A stretch of 64,000 nucleotides of DNA from Sphingomonas sp. IBVSS2 (lineage in GTDB: Bacteria > Pseudomonadota > Alphaproteobacteria > Sphingomonadales > Sphingomonadaceae): positions 496,001 to 560,000 of the forward strand of contig NZ_NFUR01000003.1 in NCBI RefSeq assembly GCF_002127225.1, written 5' to 3'. Under the pieces are notes generated by a model. That model was not told the DNA's origin. It made no database searches and saw only the letters and a program-made list of their open reading frames with translations. Made by a program: the position numbers and the translations under genes. This document shows, in pieces, positions 53,505 through 62,366 of this stretch (positions are counted from its first letter, which is position 1; each line of letters starts with the position of its first letter).

Positions 53505-56156
53505 TCAGGCCGCCGCGGTCGTCTCGGCCAGCGCGGCCTTGACTGCGTCGAGCGCCGCAGCGCCCTTGTCGCCGTCCGGGCCGCCGCCCTGGGCCATGTC
53601 GGGCCGGCCACCGCCGCCCTGCCCGCCCAGCACCGCCACCGCGACCTTGACCAGGTCCACGGCATTGGCCGGCACGCCCTCCGTCACGCCGACCGCGACC
53701 GAAGCCCGTCCCTCGTTGACCGCGACCAGCGCGACCACGCCGCTGCCGACGCGCTGCTTGGCCTCGTCGACCGCGCCGCGCAGTTCCTTGGGCTCCAGCC
53801 CGTCGATCACTTGGCCGATAAAGCTGATTCCCGCGACCTGCTCCGGGCCCGCCGCCTGGGCAGACCCGCCGCCGCCCAGCGCCAGCGCCTTTTTCGCATC
53901 GGCCAGCTCGCGCTCGAGCTTGCGCCGCTCCTCGACCAGCGCCGCCACCCGCGCCGGCACTTCCTCCGGGCTGGCCTTGAGCGTCGCGGCGGCCTCGCGC
54001 AGCCGCTCGTCGCGCGCGTTCAGCCACAGCCGCGCGCCTTCGCCGGTCAGCGCCTCGATGCGCCGCACGCCCGACTGGATCGCGCTCTCCGAAACGATCT
54101 TGAAGATCGCGATGTCGCCGGTCGCATTGACGTGCGTGCCGCCGCACAGCTCGACCGAATAGGACGCATCCTCGCCCAGCCCCATCGAGAGCACGCGCAC
54201 TTCGTCGCCATATTTCTCGCCGAACAGCGCCATCGCGCCCGCGGCGATCGCGTCGTCGGGCGTCATGAGCCGCGTCTCGACCGCGCCATTGTGGCGGATC
54301 TGCGCGTTCACATCGGCCTCGATGTCGGCGATCTCCCCGGGCGTGAGCGCCGACGGGTGCGAGAAATCGAAGCGCAGCCGATCCGGCGCCACCAGGCTGC
54401 CCTTCTGGGTAACATGCCCGCCAAGCCGCTTGCGCAGCGCCGCGTGCAGCAGGTGCGTTGCCGAATGGTTGGCCCGTACCCGGTCGCGGCGATCGGCATC
54501 GACGGTGAGATGGACGGCATCGCCCACCGCGATCTCGCCCTTCTCGATCTTGGCATGGTGCGCATGCAGGCGGCCGAGCGGCTTGGACGTGTCGGCCACG
54601 GCGGCGCTCGCCTTGTCGTTCCAGATCACCCCGGCATCGCCCATCTGGCCGCCGCTCTCGGCGTAGAACGGCGTCTGGTTGGTCAGGATCGTCACGTTGT
54701 CGCCGGCGCCGGCCCGATCGACCCTGGCGCCGTCCTTGACGATCGCGACCACCTGGCCCTCGCCCTGGGTGCCGGCATAGCCGGTGAACTCGGTGCCGCC
54801 CAGTTCGTCGGCCAGATCGTACCACAGCTCTTCCGAAGCCTTTTCGCCCGAGCCCTTCCAGGCGGCGCGCGCGGCTTCCTTCTGGCGCTTCATCGCCGCG
54901 TCGAAGCCCGCGCGGTCCACGCCGATCGCGTTGGCGCGCAGCGCATCCTCGGTCAGGTCATAGGGGAAGCCATATGTGTCGTAGAGCTTGAACGCAGTCT
55001 CGCCCGGCAGCGTATCGCCTTCGGCCATGCCCTGCGTCGCCTCGTCGAGCAGGCGCAGGCCGTTCGCCAGCGTCTGCCGGAAGCGCGTCTCCTCCTGGAG
55101 CAGCGTCGCCTCGATCAGCGGCTGCGCGCGGACCAGCTCGGGATAGGCGGCGCCCATCTCGGCGACCAGCGCCGGCACCATGCGGTGCATCAGCGGATTC
55201 TTGGCGCCGAGCAGATGGGCGTGGCGCATGGCGCGGCGCATGATCCGGCGCAGCACATAGCCGCGCCCCTCATTGGCCGGCAGCACGCCGTCCGCCACCA
55301 GGAAGCCCGAGGAGCGCAGGTGATCGGCGATCACGCGGTGGCTCGCCTGGTTCTCGCCGGCGGTCGAAGCGCCGGTCAGCGCGCCCGATTCGGCGATCAG
55401 CGCCTTGAACGTGTCGGTATCGTAATTGTCGTGCACGCCCTGGAGGACGGCGGCGACGCGCTCCAGCCCCATGCCGGTGTCGATGCTCGGGCGCGGCAGG
55501 TCGCCGATGATCTCGTCATTCTCCTGCACGAACTGCATGAAGACGAGGTTCCAGATCTCGACGAAACGGTCGCCATCTTCCTCGGGCGATCCCGGCGGGC
55601 CGCCCCAGATATGGTCGCCATGGTCGTAGAAGATCTCCGAGCAGGGCCCGCACGGACCGTCCGAACCCATCGCCCAGAAATTGTCCTTGGTCGGGATGCG
55701 GATGATCCGCTCCTCGGGCAGGCCGGCGATCTTCTTCCACAGCTCGAAGGCCTGGTCGTCGGTATGATAGACGGTCGCGGTCAGCCTGGCCGGCGAAATG
55801 CCCCACACCTTGGTGAGCAGGGTCCAGGCATGGGTGATCGCCTGCTCCTTGAAATAATCGCCAAAGGAGAAATTCCCCAGCATTTCGAAGAAGGTATGGT
55901 GGCGCGCGGTATAGCCGACATTGTCCAGGTCGTTGTGCTTGCCGCCCGCGCGGACGCATTTCTGCGCGCTGGTCGCGGTCGAATAGGGGCGGCTCTCCAG
56001 CCCCGTGAACACGTTCTTGAACGGCACCATGCCCGCGTTCACGAACATCAGGGTCGGATCATTGTGCGGCACCAGCGGAGCGCTGGGAACGCGGGCATGA
56101 CCCTGGCCCTCGAAATAGTCGAGGAAGGAACGGCGGATATCGTTGGTGGACGTCAT
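53505..56156 (-). CDS. alaS: Alanyl-tRNA synthetase
   Basis: An 883-residue class II synthetase with editing. The N-terminus [20 protein letters not shown] starts the aminoacylation domain. The editing domain has [15 protein letters not shown] (HxxxH) near 560 and [11 protein letters not shown] (Zn site) near 665. The C-terminal DHHA1-type domain has a Gly-rich block [15 protein letters not shown]. The -10 box lies only 6 bp upstream of the ATG, so it may be leaderless. Confidence 0.96.
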   Translation of the reverse strand: MTSTNDIRRSFLDYFEGQGHARVPSAPLVPHNDPTLMFVNAGMVPFKNVFTGLESRPYSTATSAQKCVRAGGKHNDLDNVGYTARHHTFFEMLGNFSFGDYFKEQAITHAWTLLTKVWGISPARLTATVYHTDDQAFELWKKIAGLPEERIIRIPTKDNFWAMGSDGPCGPCSEIFYDHGDHIWGGPPGSPEEDGDRFVEIWNLVFMQFVQENDEIIGDLPRPSIDTGMGLERVAAVLQGVHDNYDTDTFKALIAESGALTGASTAGENQASHRVIADHLRSSGFLVADGVLPANEGRGYVLRRIMRRAMRHAHLLGAKNPLMHRMVPALVAEMGAAYPELVRAQPLIEATLLQEETRFRQTLANGLRLLDEATQGMAEGDTLPGETAFKLYDTYGFPYDLTEDALRANAIGVDRAGFDAAMKRQKEAARAAWKGSGEKASEELWYDLADELGGTEFTGYAGTQGEGQVVAIVKDGARVDRAGAGDNVTILTNQTPFYAESGGQMGDAGVIWNDKASAAVADTSKPLGRLHAHHAKIEKGEIAVGDAVHLTVDADRRDRVRANHSATHLLHAALRKRLGGHVTQKGSLVAPDRLRFDFSHPSALTPGEIADIEADVNAQIRHNGAVETRLMTPDDAIAAGAMALFGEKYGDEVRVLSMGLGEDASYSVELCGGTHVNATGDIAIFKIVSESAIQSGVRRIEALTGEGARLWLNARDERLREAAATLKASPEEVPARVAALVEERRKLERELADAKKALALGGGGSAQAAGPEQVAGISFIGQVIDGLEPKELRGAVDEAKQRVGSGVVALVAVNEGRASVAVGVTEGVPANAVDLVKVAVAVLGGQGGGGRPDMAQGGGPDGDKGAAALDAVKAALAETTAAA

Positions 56157-56162
56157 ACGCGC

Positions 56163-56191
56163 GACTTAGTTGCGACGCGATGTTTCCTCAA
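56163..56191 (-). promoter_or_regulatory. Promoter of alaS
   Basis: Minus strand -35 TTGAGG (56191-56186), 17-bp spacer, -10 TAAGTC (56168-56163). The ATG at 56156 lies at the predicted +1, so translation may be leaderless. Confidence 0.5.
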
Positions 56192-56281
56192 GCGAAACAC
56201 TTCGATCAGCGTGAAAGCTCCCCTGTATCACCGGTTTAATGGAGGCGCCGGCCATCAGCCATTTGCGATCCCGAACAAAAG

Positions 56282-56313
56282 GAATATATGAATCATATAC
56301 GATTCGTATATTC
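56282..56313. promoter_or_regulatory. Double palindromic operator upstream of the ParD-like gene
   Basis: A 32-bp near-perfect palindrome (28 of 32 positions symmetric) made of two adjacent 11-bp palindromes, TATGAATCATA (56287-56297) and TACGATTCGTA (56298-56308). A -10-like TATATT (56307-56312) overlaps the second. This arrangement is typical of ribbon-helix-helix repressors that bind as two dimers. It lies 13 bp before the ParD-like start. Confidence 0.65.
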
Positions 56314-56325
56314 CTCGAGGAACCC

Positions 56326-56532
56326 ATGGGCATTGTGAAGATTGACGACGAACTGCACGAGGAGATTCGCCGTGCCAGCACGGTGATGTGCCGCTCGATC
56401 AATGCCCAGGCCGAGTTCTGGATGAAGATCGGCATGCTTGCAGAGGCGAATCCGGCGCTTTCCTTCACCGATATCGTCCGGATGCAGCTCGAGCGCGTCC
56501 AAGCTCCGCTGCCGGAAGCCGCAGCCGCCTGA
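56326..56532 (+). CDS. ParD-like ribbon-helix-helix protein
   Basis: A 68-residue DNA-binding protein. MGIVKIDDELHEEIRRAS forms the N-terminal strand and first helix of a ribbon-helix-helix fold, and INAQAEFWMKIGMLAEANP a ParD_like-family (Pfam ParD_like) motif as found in antitoxins. The start ATG at 56326 follows a CGAGGA. No ParE toxin gene is adjacent; the next gene, map, begins 1 bp after the stop. The upstream double palindrome is its likely operator. Confidence 0.82.
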   Translation: MGIVKIDDELHEEIRRASTVMCRSINAQAEFWMKIGMLAEANPALSFTDIVRMQLERVQAPLPEAAAA

Positions 56533-56533
56533 C

Positions 56534-57292
56534 ATGGTCAAGACACCCGACGAACTCGAGCTGATGCGGATCTCCGGCAAGCTGCTGGCATCGGTCTTCG
56601 AGATGCTGGACGGCCAGGACCTTGCCGGCATGTCGACCATGCAGGTCAACGACCTCGTGGAGCGGTTCATCACCGTGGACCTCGCTGCCCGCCCGGCGAG
56701 CAAGGGGCAATACGGGTTCGAATATGTCCTGAACTGCTCGATCAACCAGGTGGTGTGCCATGGCGTGCCCGACGCGCAAACGATCATCCGCGACGGCGAC
56801 ATCATCAATCTCGACATCACGCTGGAGAAGAACGGCTTCATCGCCGATTCGAGCAAGACCTATCTGGTCGGCAACGTGCCCCCCGCGGCGCGGCGCCTGG
56901 CAAAGGTGGCGCAGGAGGCGATGTGGCAGGGCATCCGCCAGGTCCGCCCCGGCGCGCATCTCGGCGATATCGGCTTCGCGATCGAGCGCCATGCCAAGAA
57001 GCATGGCTACACCGTGGTGCGCGAATATTGCGGACACGGCATCGGCCGCGAGATGCACGAGGAGCCCTCGGTGCTCAATTTCGGCAGGCCCGGCACCGGC
57101 ATGAAGTTGCGCGAAGGCATGACCTTCACGATCGAGCCGATGGTCAACCAGGGCAGCCGCATGGTCGAGACCGAGGACGATGGCTGGACCGTGGTCACCC
57201 GCGACGGCAAGCTCTCGGCGCAGTTCGAGCACACCGTCGCGGTCACCGCTACCGGCGTCGAGGTGCTCACCCTGCGCGCCGACGGCACCTGA
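56534..57292 (+). CDS. map: Type I methionine aminopeptidase
   Basis: A 252-residue M24A dinuclear metalloenzyme that removes N-terminal Met. The five metal ligands are D94 and D105 (LDIT, IADSSK), H168 (GHGIGR), E201 (TIEPMV) and E232 (QFEHTV); substrate-binding H76 lies in CHGVPD. All are present, so it should be active. It is coupled to the ParD-like gene with a 1-bp gap, an unusual partner. A second map elsewhere is likely but unseen. Confidence 0.93.
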   Translation: MVKTPDELELMRISGKLLASVFEMLDGQDLAGMSTMQVNDLVERFITVDLAARPASKGQYGFEYVLNCSINQVVCHGVPDAQTIIRDGDIINLDITLEKNGFIADSSKTYLVGNVPPAARRLAKVAQEAMWQGIRQVRPGAHLGDIGFAIERHAKKHGYTVVREYCGHGIGREMHEEPSVLNFGRPGTGMKLREGMTFTIEPMVNQGSRMVETEDDGWTVVTRDGKLSAQFEHTVAVTATGVEVLTLRADGT

Positions 57293-57484
57293 GCCCGCAC
57301 CGGCACGGGCCGGTCGCAATCTAGGATTTCGTCGGATCTACGCTGATCGATGCAGCCGCAGCGCGCCCTGTCCCACCCGTCCACGCCCGCTTTCGTGGGC
57401 CGGGTTCGAATTTCGGGGTGCGGGAACCGGGGCGGCGTACCCTATGCTTCGTAGACTTCCGAAGCCCCCGATATGCCCCGCGCC

Positions 57485-58744
57485 TCACCCCATCGGCGCG
57501 TCGAGCGACCGGGGCGGCGCGCTGAACCATTTCGGCCCGGCATCGGTCATGTGGAAGCAATCCTCCAGCCGCACGCCGAAGCTGCCGGGAATGTAGATGC
57601 CCGGCTCGTTGGAGAAGCACATGCCCGGCGCCAGCTTCGTCCGCTCGCCGCGCACCAGGTTGACCGGCTCGTGCCCGTCGAGCCCGATGCCGTGCCCGGT
57701 GCGGTGCGAAAGGCCGGGGAGCCTGTAGTCCGGGCCCCAGCCCAGCGAGGCGTAGTAGCGGCGCACCGCATCGTCGACGCTGCCCGCGGCCGCGCCCAGC
57801 TTCGCCGCGGCGAAGGCCGTCTGCTGGCCCTGCGCCACCTGGTCCCATACCTTGCGCTGCTCGGCCGTGGCGGTGCCGTGCACCCAGGTGCGCGACACGT
57901 CGGACTGATAGCCCTGCACGGTGCAGCCGCAGTCCATCAGCACGATCCGCCCCTCGGCCACCGGCGAAGGCACCTTGGTGCCGTGCGGATAGGCGGCGCC
58001 CTCGCCCACCAGCACCATGCTGAACTCGGGGCTGCCGCCCAGCTTGCGCGTCGCCGCGTCCATCAATGCGGAAACGTCGCGCTGGCGCATTCCCTTCTCG
58101 ACCCGCGGATGGACCCAGCGATAGGCGGCGATCGTCACATCGGTGGCGAGCTGCATCAGCGCGATCTCGGCCGGCGTCTTGATCATCCGGCAGCCGCGCA
58201 CCACCGGATTGGCCGAGACCACCGCGAGCCCCGCCTTTTGCAGACCGTCGACCGCGAAATAGCGCACCGTCTCCTCGATGCCGACCGGCAGGTGCGCGAG
58301 CTTGCGGTCCTTGAGGAAGCCGGCGACGGTCTTGAGCGGGTCCTCGTCCTCGTTCCACACGCGGATCTCGGCCGGGATCGCCAGGCCTTCGCGGGTGCGC
58401 GCCTCTTCGAAGAAGGGCGTCACGATGCAGGGCGCGCCCTCCGCGGGCAGCACCATGGCGGTCAGCCGCTCGCTGCGCCCCCAGCGCAGGCCCGTGAAAT
58501 AGACCAGCGACGATCCGCCCTCGATCAGCACCGCGCCGATGCGGTTCGCCTGCATCAGCTGCTGCGCGCGGGCGAGCCGCGCGGCGCGCTCGGCATTGTC
58601 GATCGGCACCGCGCCCCCGGTGATGTCCCGCAGCGCCGAAAGGTCCGGCTCGGCGGCGCGGAGCACGCCCGGAAGGGCGAGCAGCGGCGCGGCGGCGGCT
58701 GCGCGGACGGCAGCGCTGACAAGGGCACGGCGGTGAAGGCGCAT
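57485..58744 (-). CDS. Exported M24 (Xaa-Pro aminopeptidase-like) metallopeptidase
   Basis: A 419-residue protein. The ATG at 58744 is chosen (GGAG at good spacing) and opens a twin-arginine-like signal (MRLHRRALVSAAVRAAAAAP, cleavage after LRA). The N-terminal creatinase-like domain (about 40-170) precedes the pita-bread catalytic domain with ligands in LMDCGCTVQGYQSDVSRTW (two Asp), GLSHRTGHGIGLDG (His), SNEPGIY and VRLEDCFHM (two Glu). Periplasmic proline-peptide hydrolysis is likely. Convergent with map. Confidence 0.88.
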   Translation of the reverse strand: MRLHRRALVSAAVRAAAAAPLLALPGVLRAAEPDLSALRDITGGAVPIDNAERAARLARAQQLMQANRIGAVLIEGGSSLVYFTGLRWGRSERLTAMVLPAEGAPCIVTPFFEEARTREGLAIPAEIRVWNEDEDPLKTVAGFLKDRKLAHLPVGIEETVRYFAVDGLQKAGLAVVSANPVVRGCRMIKTPAEIALMQLATDVTIAAYRWVHPRVEKGMRQRDVSALMDAATRKLGGSPEFSMVLVGEGAAYPHGTKVPSPVAEGRIVLMDCGCTVQGYQSDVSRTWVHGTATAEQRKVWDQVAQGQQTAFAAAKLGAAAGSVDDAVRRYYASLGWGPDYRLPGLSHRTGHGIGLDGHEPVNLVRGERTKLAPGMCFSNEPGIYIPGSFGVRLEDCFHMTDAGPKWFSAPPRSLDAPMG

Positions 58745-58907
58745 CGTCATTCTCCGGAAAGGGCGATGCATGCGATAGGGCCCCTTCGCGCGCCGCCGCA
58801 ATACCCGCTGTGCATAGGGCAGCGCGCATCGGCTGGCCGCGCGGGGCTTGACCCGGAGCCCGCAATCCCCTTTGCCTGCGGCCAAAGGATTTTTAGGGGG
58901 GCCTATT

Positions 58908-60227
58908 TTGGGCAAGCGACTTACCTGGTTCATTTTGGCGGCGCTGCTGCTCGGCGGCCTGCTGGGCTATGCGCTCAACGTCTCGCTGTCGGGCACGCCC
59001 GAAGGGGCGAAGACGATCGAGAACTGGGCCTATGGCCTCGACATCCCGACCCAGATGTTCCTCCATTTGATCAAGATGATCATCGCGCCGCTGGTGGTCT
59101 CCACGCTGGTGGTGGGCATCGCCCATATGGGCGGCGGCGGCGCGATCGGGCGCGTGGGCCTCAAGGCGTTCTTCTGGTTCGTCTGCGCGAGCCTGGTCTC
59201 GCTCACCCTCGGCCTGATCTTCGTCAACCTGCTCCAGCCCGGTGTCGGCCTCAACCTGACGATTCCCGCCGCCACAGCATCGAGCGGCGTCGATCGCTCG
59301 AGCTTCGACCTCGCCAAATTCTTCATCCACATCGTGCCGACCAGCGGCATCGATGCGATGGCGAGCAACGACATCCTCCAGCTCGTCATCTTCTCGCTCT
59401 TCTTCGGCGTCGGCCTCGCCGCCATCGGCGAGAAGGGCGCGCCGCTCGTCCGCGGGCTCGAGGCACTGGTGCAGGTGATGCTCACCGTCACCGGCTATGT
59501 GATGCTCTTCGCCCCGGTCGCGGTGTTCTGCGCGGTGGCCAAGGCGCTGGCGACCAAGGGCATCGGCGTGGTCGGCGACCTCGCCTTCTTCATGGGCAGC
59601 TTCTATCTGGGCCTGTTCGCGCTCTGGGCGACGCTGCTCGGCGCCTGCTTCCTGATCGTCGGCCCCCGCACGCGCACGCTGCTGCGCTATCTGCGCGATC
59701 CGATCCTGCTCGGCTTCTCGACCGCCTCGTCCGAGGCCGCCTATCCGCGCACGCTCGACGCGCTCGACCGGTTCGGCGTGCCCCCGCGCATCGCCAGCTT
59801 CGTGCTGCCGCTCGGCTATTCGTTCAATCTCGACGGCTCGATGATGTACATGACGTTCGCGTCCATCTTCATCGCCCAGGCCTATGGCATCCATCTCGAC
59901 TGGATGACGATGATCCAGATGCTGCTGATCCTGATGGTCACCAGCAAGGGCATTGCCGGCGTGCCGCGCGCCAGCCTGGTCGTGATCACCGGCACGCTCA
60001 GCCATTTCAACATCCCCGAGGCCGGCGTGCTGCTGATCCTCGCGGTCGACCATTTCCTCGACATGGGCCGCACCGCGACCAATGTGATCGGCAATGCCGT
60101 AGCCAGCGTGGTGGTGGCGCGCTGGGAAGGCAAGCTCGACGCGCCCCAGCCGATCGAGCCGATCGTCCCGCCCATGCAAGGGCCGGCGACCGAGGCGGAC
60201 AGCTTCCAGGATTATGGCCGCCACTGA
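58908..60227 (+). CDS. Dicarboxylate/amino acid:cation symporter (DAACS)
   Basis: A 439-residue inner-membrane transporter. The start is TTG at 58908 with AGGGGG 6 bp upstream; this gives the natural N-terminus MGKRLTWFILAALLLGGLLG. Signatures FSTASSEAAYPRT (the SSEA/serine-rich hairpin), GYSFNLDGSMMYMTFA and LMVTSKGIAGVPRAS are typical of the GltP/DctA family, transporting glutamate, aspartate or C4-dicarboxylates with H+ or Na+. It is convergent with none of its neighbours and stands alone. Confidence 0.92.
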   Translation: MGKRLTWFILAALLLGGLLGYALNVSLSGTPEGAKTIENWAYGLDIPTQMFLHLIKMIIAPLVVSTLVVGIAHMGGGGAIGRVGLKAFFWFVCASLVSLTLGLIFVNLLQPGVGLNLTIPAATASSGVDRSSFDLAKFFIHIVPTSGIDAMASNDILQLVIFSLFFGVGLAAIGEKGAPLVRGLEALVQVMLTVTGYVMLFAPVAVFCAVAKALATKGIGVVGDLAFFMGSFYLGLFALWATLLGACFLIVGPRTRTLLRYLRDPILLGFSTASSEAAYPRTLDALDRFGVPPRIASFVLPLGYSFNLDGSMMYMTFASIFIAQAYGIHLDWMTMIQMLLILMVTSKGIAGVPRASLVVITGTLSHFNIPEAGVLLILAVDHFLDMGRTATNVIGNAVASVVVARWEGKLDAPQPIEPIVPPMQGPATEADSFQDYGRH

Positions 60228-60277
60228 GCGCGCCGGTCCGCGGCGGCACTATCGCCGTTGGACTTTCCCGCGCGAAG

Positions 60278-60309
60278 ATGAAAGTCTCCTCCCCGGGGGA
60301 GACTTTCAT
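60278..60309 (+). promoter_or_regulatory. 32-bp palindrome enclosing the ribosome-binding site and start codon
   Basis: Arms ATGAAAGTCTCC (60278-60289) and GGAGACTTTCAT (60298-60309) are perfect complements with loop TCCCCGGG. The Shine-Dalgarno GGGGGAG (60295-60301) and most of the start codon (AT of ATG at 60308) are inside the stem. An upstream GACTTTC (60261-60267) could pair instead with GAAAGTC (60280-60286), giving a second, mutually exclusive hairpin. Translation control by structure or an operator is plausible. Confidence 0.6.
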
Positions 60310-60874
60310 GCGCGCCTTGACGGGGTTCGGACGGGATTTGCGGCGACTTGCCGCGCTGCTGATGCTCGCGGTCGCGCTGGCCGGCTGCACGCATGTCCAG
60401 CTCGCCGCTCCCTATGACGCCGCGACCGATGCCGAACTCGGATCGGTGCTGCAGGACACGACCAGCTTCGTCGCGAAGATGGTGACCAACGCCGGCCAGC
60501 CTGCCGGCGCCTATGCCCGGAACACCGATTTCTACGATAATATGGAAGGCCGAGTGGCGCTGCTCGTTGCCCGGGCGCAAGCGAACCGGGTGCTGGACAA
60601 TTGCCCCTCCACCCAGGCGATGGCCAGGGTGCTGGGGGCGGCGGACCTGCCGCCCGCGCTCGGCCGGAAGATCGGCACCCCGCCCCAGGGCGATTGCGAC
60701 GTCGTGCTGATGCAGCTGCTCCAGCAGCAGTTCCACGATCTGCGCGCCTTCCATCAGGCGGAGGGCGCCCTGGGCATTCCCGCCGCCGCCGTCGGCCCGC
60801 TGCTCGACGGCGGGCTCGGCGCCACTCTGCGCGCGGCGATGGCCGTGCAGCGCGCCAAGCAACTGAGCCGATAG
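60308..60874 (+). CDS. Lipoprotein of unknown function
   Basis: A 188-residue lipoprotein. The signal sequence (MRALTGFGRDLRRLAALLML, then lipobox LAGC) puts the lipid-modified Cys at about residue 30. The mature part is helical (DAATDAELGSVLQDTTSFVA; DNMEGRVALLVARAQANRV) with two further cysteines (NCPSTQ, GDCDVV). The start codon is within the 32-bp palindrome. The small hydrophobic-protein gene follows 9 bp later. Family not recognised. Confidence 0.65.
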   Translation: MRALTGFGRDLRRLAALLMLAVALAGCTHVQLAAPYDAATDAELGSVLQDTTSFVAKMVTNAGQPAGAYARNTDFYDNMEGRVALLVARAQANRVLDNCPSTQAMARVLGAADLPPALGRKIGTPPQGDCDVVLMQLLQQQFHDLRAFHQAEGALGIPAAAVGPLLDGGLGATLRAAMAVQRAKQLSR

Positions 60875-60883
60875 GAGAAGCCG

Positions 60884-61207
60884 ATGCAGGTGGACGTGAA
60901 CGGGCTGGTCGACCGGATGACCGCCGCGGGGCGCGGGCTGGCGGGCGGCATCTGGGCGGAGATGGAGAGCTATGCGGTCCCCGAGCTCAAGAAGATCGCG
61001 ATCCAGGTCGAGGCGATCGCCGAGAACCATGCGCAATACACGCTGCGGGGCGCCGAGATCCTGTTCGACATGCAGATCAGCGCCGCCGTCTCGGTGATCG
61101 TCGCGATGACCAGCATGACGCTGGTGCTGGTGCAGAATGCGATCAACGCGATCGTCGACGCAGTGAAGGACTTCATCAACGCCGCAACCGGCTTCGCCCT
61201 GGTCTGA
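60884..61207 (+). CDS. Small helical hydrophobic protein of unknown function
   Basis: A 107-residue protein with ribosome-binding site AGGAG. N-terminal helices (VDRMTAAGRGLAGGIWAEME, ELKKIAIQVEAIAENHAQY) are amphipathic, followed by a hydrophobic helix AAVSVIVAMTSMTLVLVQNA and a shorter IVDAVKDFINAATGF. This pattern recalls small membrane-associated or tail-type proteins, but no family can be named. It forms a unit with the upstream lipoprotein. Confidence 0.6.
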   Translation: MQVDVNGLVDRMTAAGRGLAGGIWAEMESYAVPELKKIAIQVEAIAENHAQYTLRGAEILFDMQISAAVSVIVAMTSMTLVLVQNAINAIVDAVKDFINAATGFALV

Positions 61208-61251
61208 TCGCCCCTTGCCGGACGCTGCGGAACCAGGCCGCGCGGAGAGGT

Positions 61252-61878
61252 TCAGGCATAGGCATAGGGGCCGCCGGCCGCCAGCGCCGCCTTATAGGCC
61301 GGGCGGGCATGGACCTTCTCGATCCATGCCGCGATGTGCGGGCGCCCCTGGGTCGCATTGGCCCGGCTGACGGCAGCTTCGAGCGGGAAGCTCATCATCA
61401 CGTCGGCGGCGGTGAATTCGGGGCCGGCGAACCAGGGCCGTGCCGCCAGCTCGCCCTCGACATAGTCGAGATGGACGTCGATCATCGGCTGGAACTTCTT
61501 CTGCGCCACCTTGCCGAACAGCGGCACCCGGCTGAGCACCAGCTTGGTGAAGAGCGGCGGCATCAGCGACCCCTCGGCATAATGCAGGAAATGGCGATAG
61601 CGCAGCGCGTCCTCGCGATGCCCCGGCATGCCGAGCCGCCCATCGGCCAGCTCGACCAGATACTCCACGATCGCCCCCGTCTCGGCGACGATATTGCCCG
61701 CATGCTCGATCACCGGCGACTTGCCGAGCGGATGGACGCGGCGAAGCTCGGGCGGGGCCAGCATCGTCGCCTTGTCGCGCCGATAGCGGCGGACCTCATA
61801 GGGCAGTCCCAGCTCCTCGAGCAGCCAGAGCACGCGCTGCGAGCGGGAATTCTCGAGATGATGGACGATGATCGTCAT
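61252..61878 (-). CDS. Glutathione S-transferase
   Basis: A 208-residue GST-fold protein. The start ATG at 61878 gives MTIIVHHLENSRSQRVLWLL, the thioredoxin-like N-terminal domain with Ser-11/Arg-type G-site; KSPVIEH and VAETGAIVEYL complete the domain. The C-terminal helical domain ends RPHIAAWIEKVHARPAYKAAL. It conjugates or reduces electrophiles. It overlaps the DUF1801-like gene by 4 bp. Confidence 0.9.
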   Translation of the reverse strand: MTIIVHHLENSRSQRVLWLLEELGLPYEVRRYRRDKATMLAPPELRRVHPLGKSPVIEHAGNIVAETGAIVEYLVELADGRLGMPGHREDALRYRHFLHYAEGSLMPPLFTKLVLSRVPLFGKVAQKKFQPMIDVHLDYVEGELAARPWFAGPEFTAADVMMSFPLEAAVSRANATQGRPHIAAWIEKVHARPAYKAALAAGGPYAYA

Positions 61879-62366
61879 GCGGCGTCTCCGGCTGGACGGC
61901 GCGGGCGTTGCCGGGCCGATATCGACTTGACGATGGTCCGCCCGCCCTCCGGAGGCAAGGGGCGCCTTGCCCGGTCGAGCGCGGCCGCGATCAGTGCGAT
62001 CACCGCCGGCGCGTCGAGCAGCGCCACGTCCTTCAGGCAGACATAGCGCCCCAGCCGCCCCTCGCCCTGGAGGAGCCCTTCGGGATCGGGCAACCCGACG
62101 CCGGGAAGGAAATAGAGCAACAGGTTGCGCGGATAGACCGCAAGGCTGAACACCGCCTCCGACGTCTTCTCGCCGGGACCATAGCCGATCGCCAGCGCGT
62201 TGTAATTGTCGTAGACCAGCTCGGTCGCGCCCGGCAGCCGCGCGCGCAACACCGCCCGCGCCGCGCGAACACGGTCCGCGATCTCGGGAGTGAAGCGGGC
62301 GATGAAGCCTTCGAGCTGCGCTTCGGTCGCCGTCCCATCGCCGGGGTCGGCGGGCATGGTCGTCAC
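61875..62366 (-). CDS. DUF1801-family (YdhG-like) protein
   Basis: A 163-residue protein with the DUF1801 pattern: FIARFTPEIADRVRAARAVL, ATELVYDNYNALAIGYGPGEK, then EAVFSLAVYPRNLLLYF and GRYVCLKDVALLDAPAV. DUF1801 proteins are small, of unknown biochemical role. It overlaps both neighbours by 4 bp (GST and the RNB gene), so the three form one operon. Confidence 0.8.
   Translation of the reverse strand: MTTMPADPGDGTATEAQLEGFIARFTPEIADRVRAARAVLRARLPGATELVYDNYNALAIGYGPGEKTSEAVFSLAVYPRNLLLYFLPGVGLPDPEGLLQGEGRLGRYVCLKDVALLDAPAVIALIAAALDRARRPLPPEGGRTIVKSISARQRPRRPAGDAA

Noticed and set aside
60278..60309. Intrinsic terminator after the symporter gene
   Set aside because: No T-run follows the stem, and the stem contains the ribosome-binding site and start codon of the next gene.
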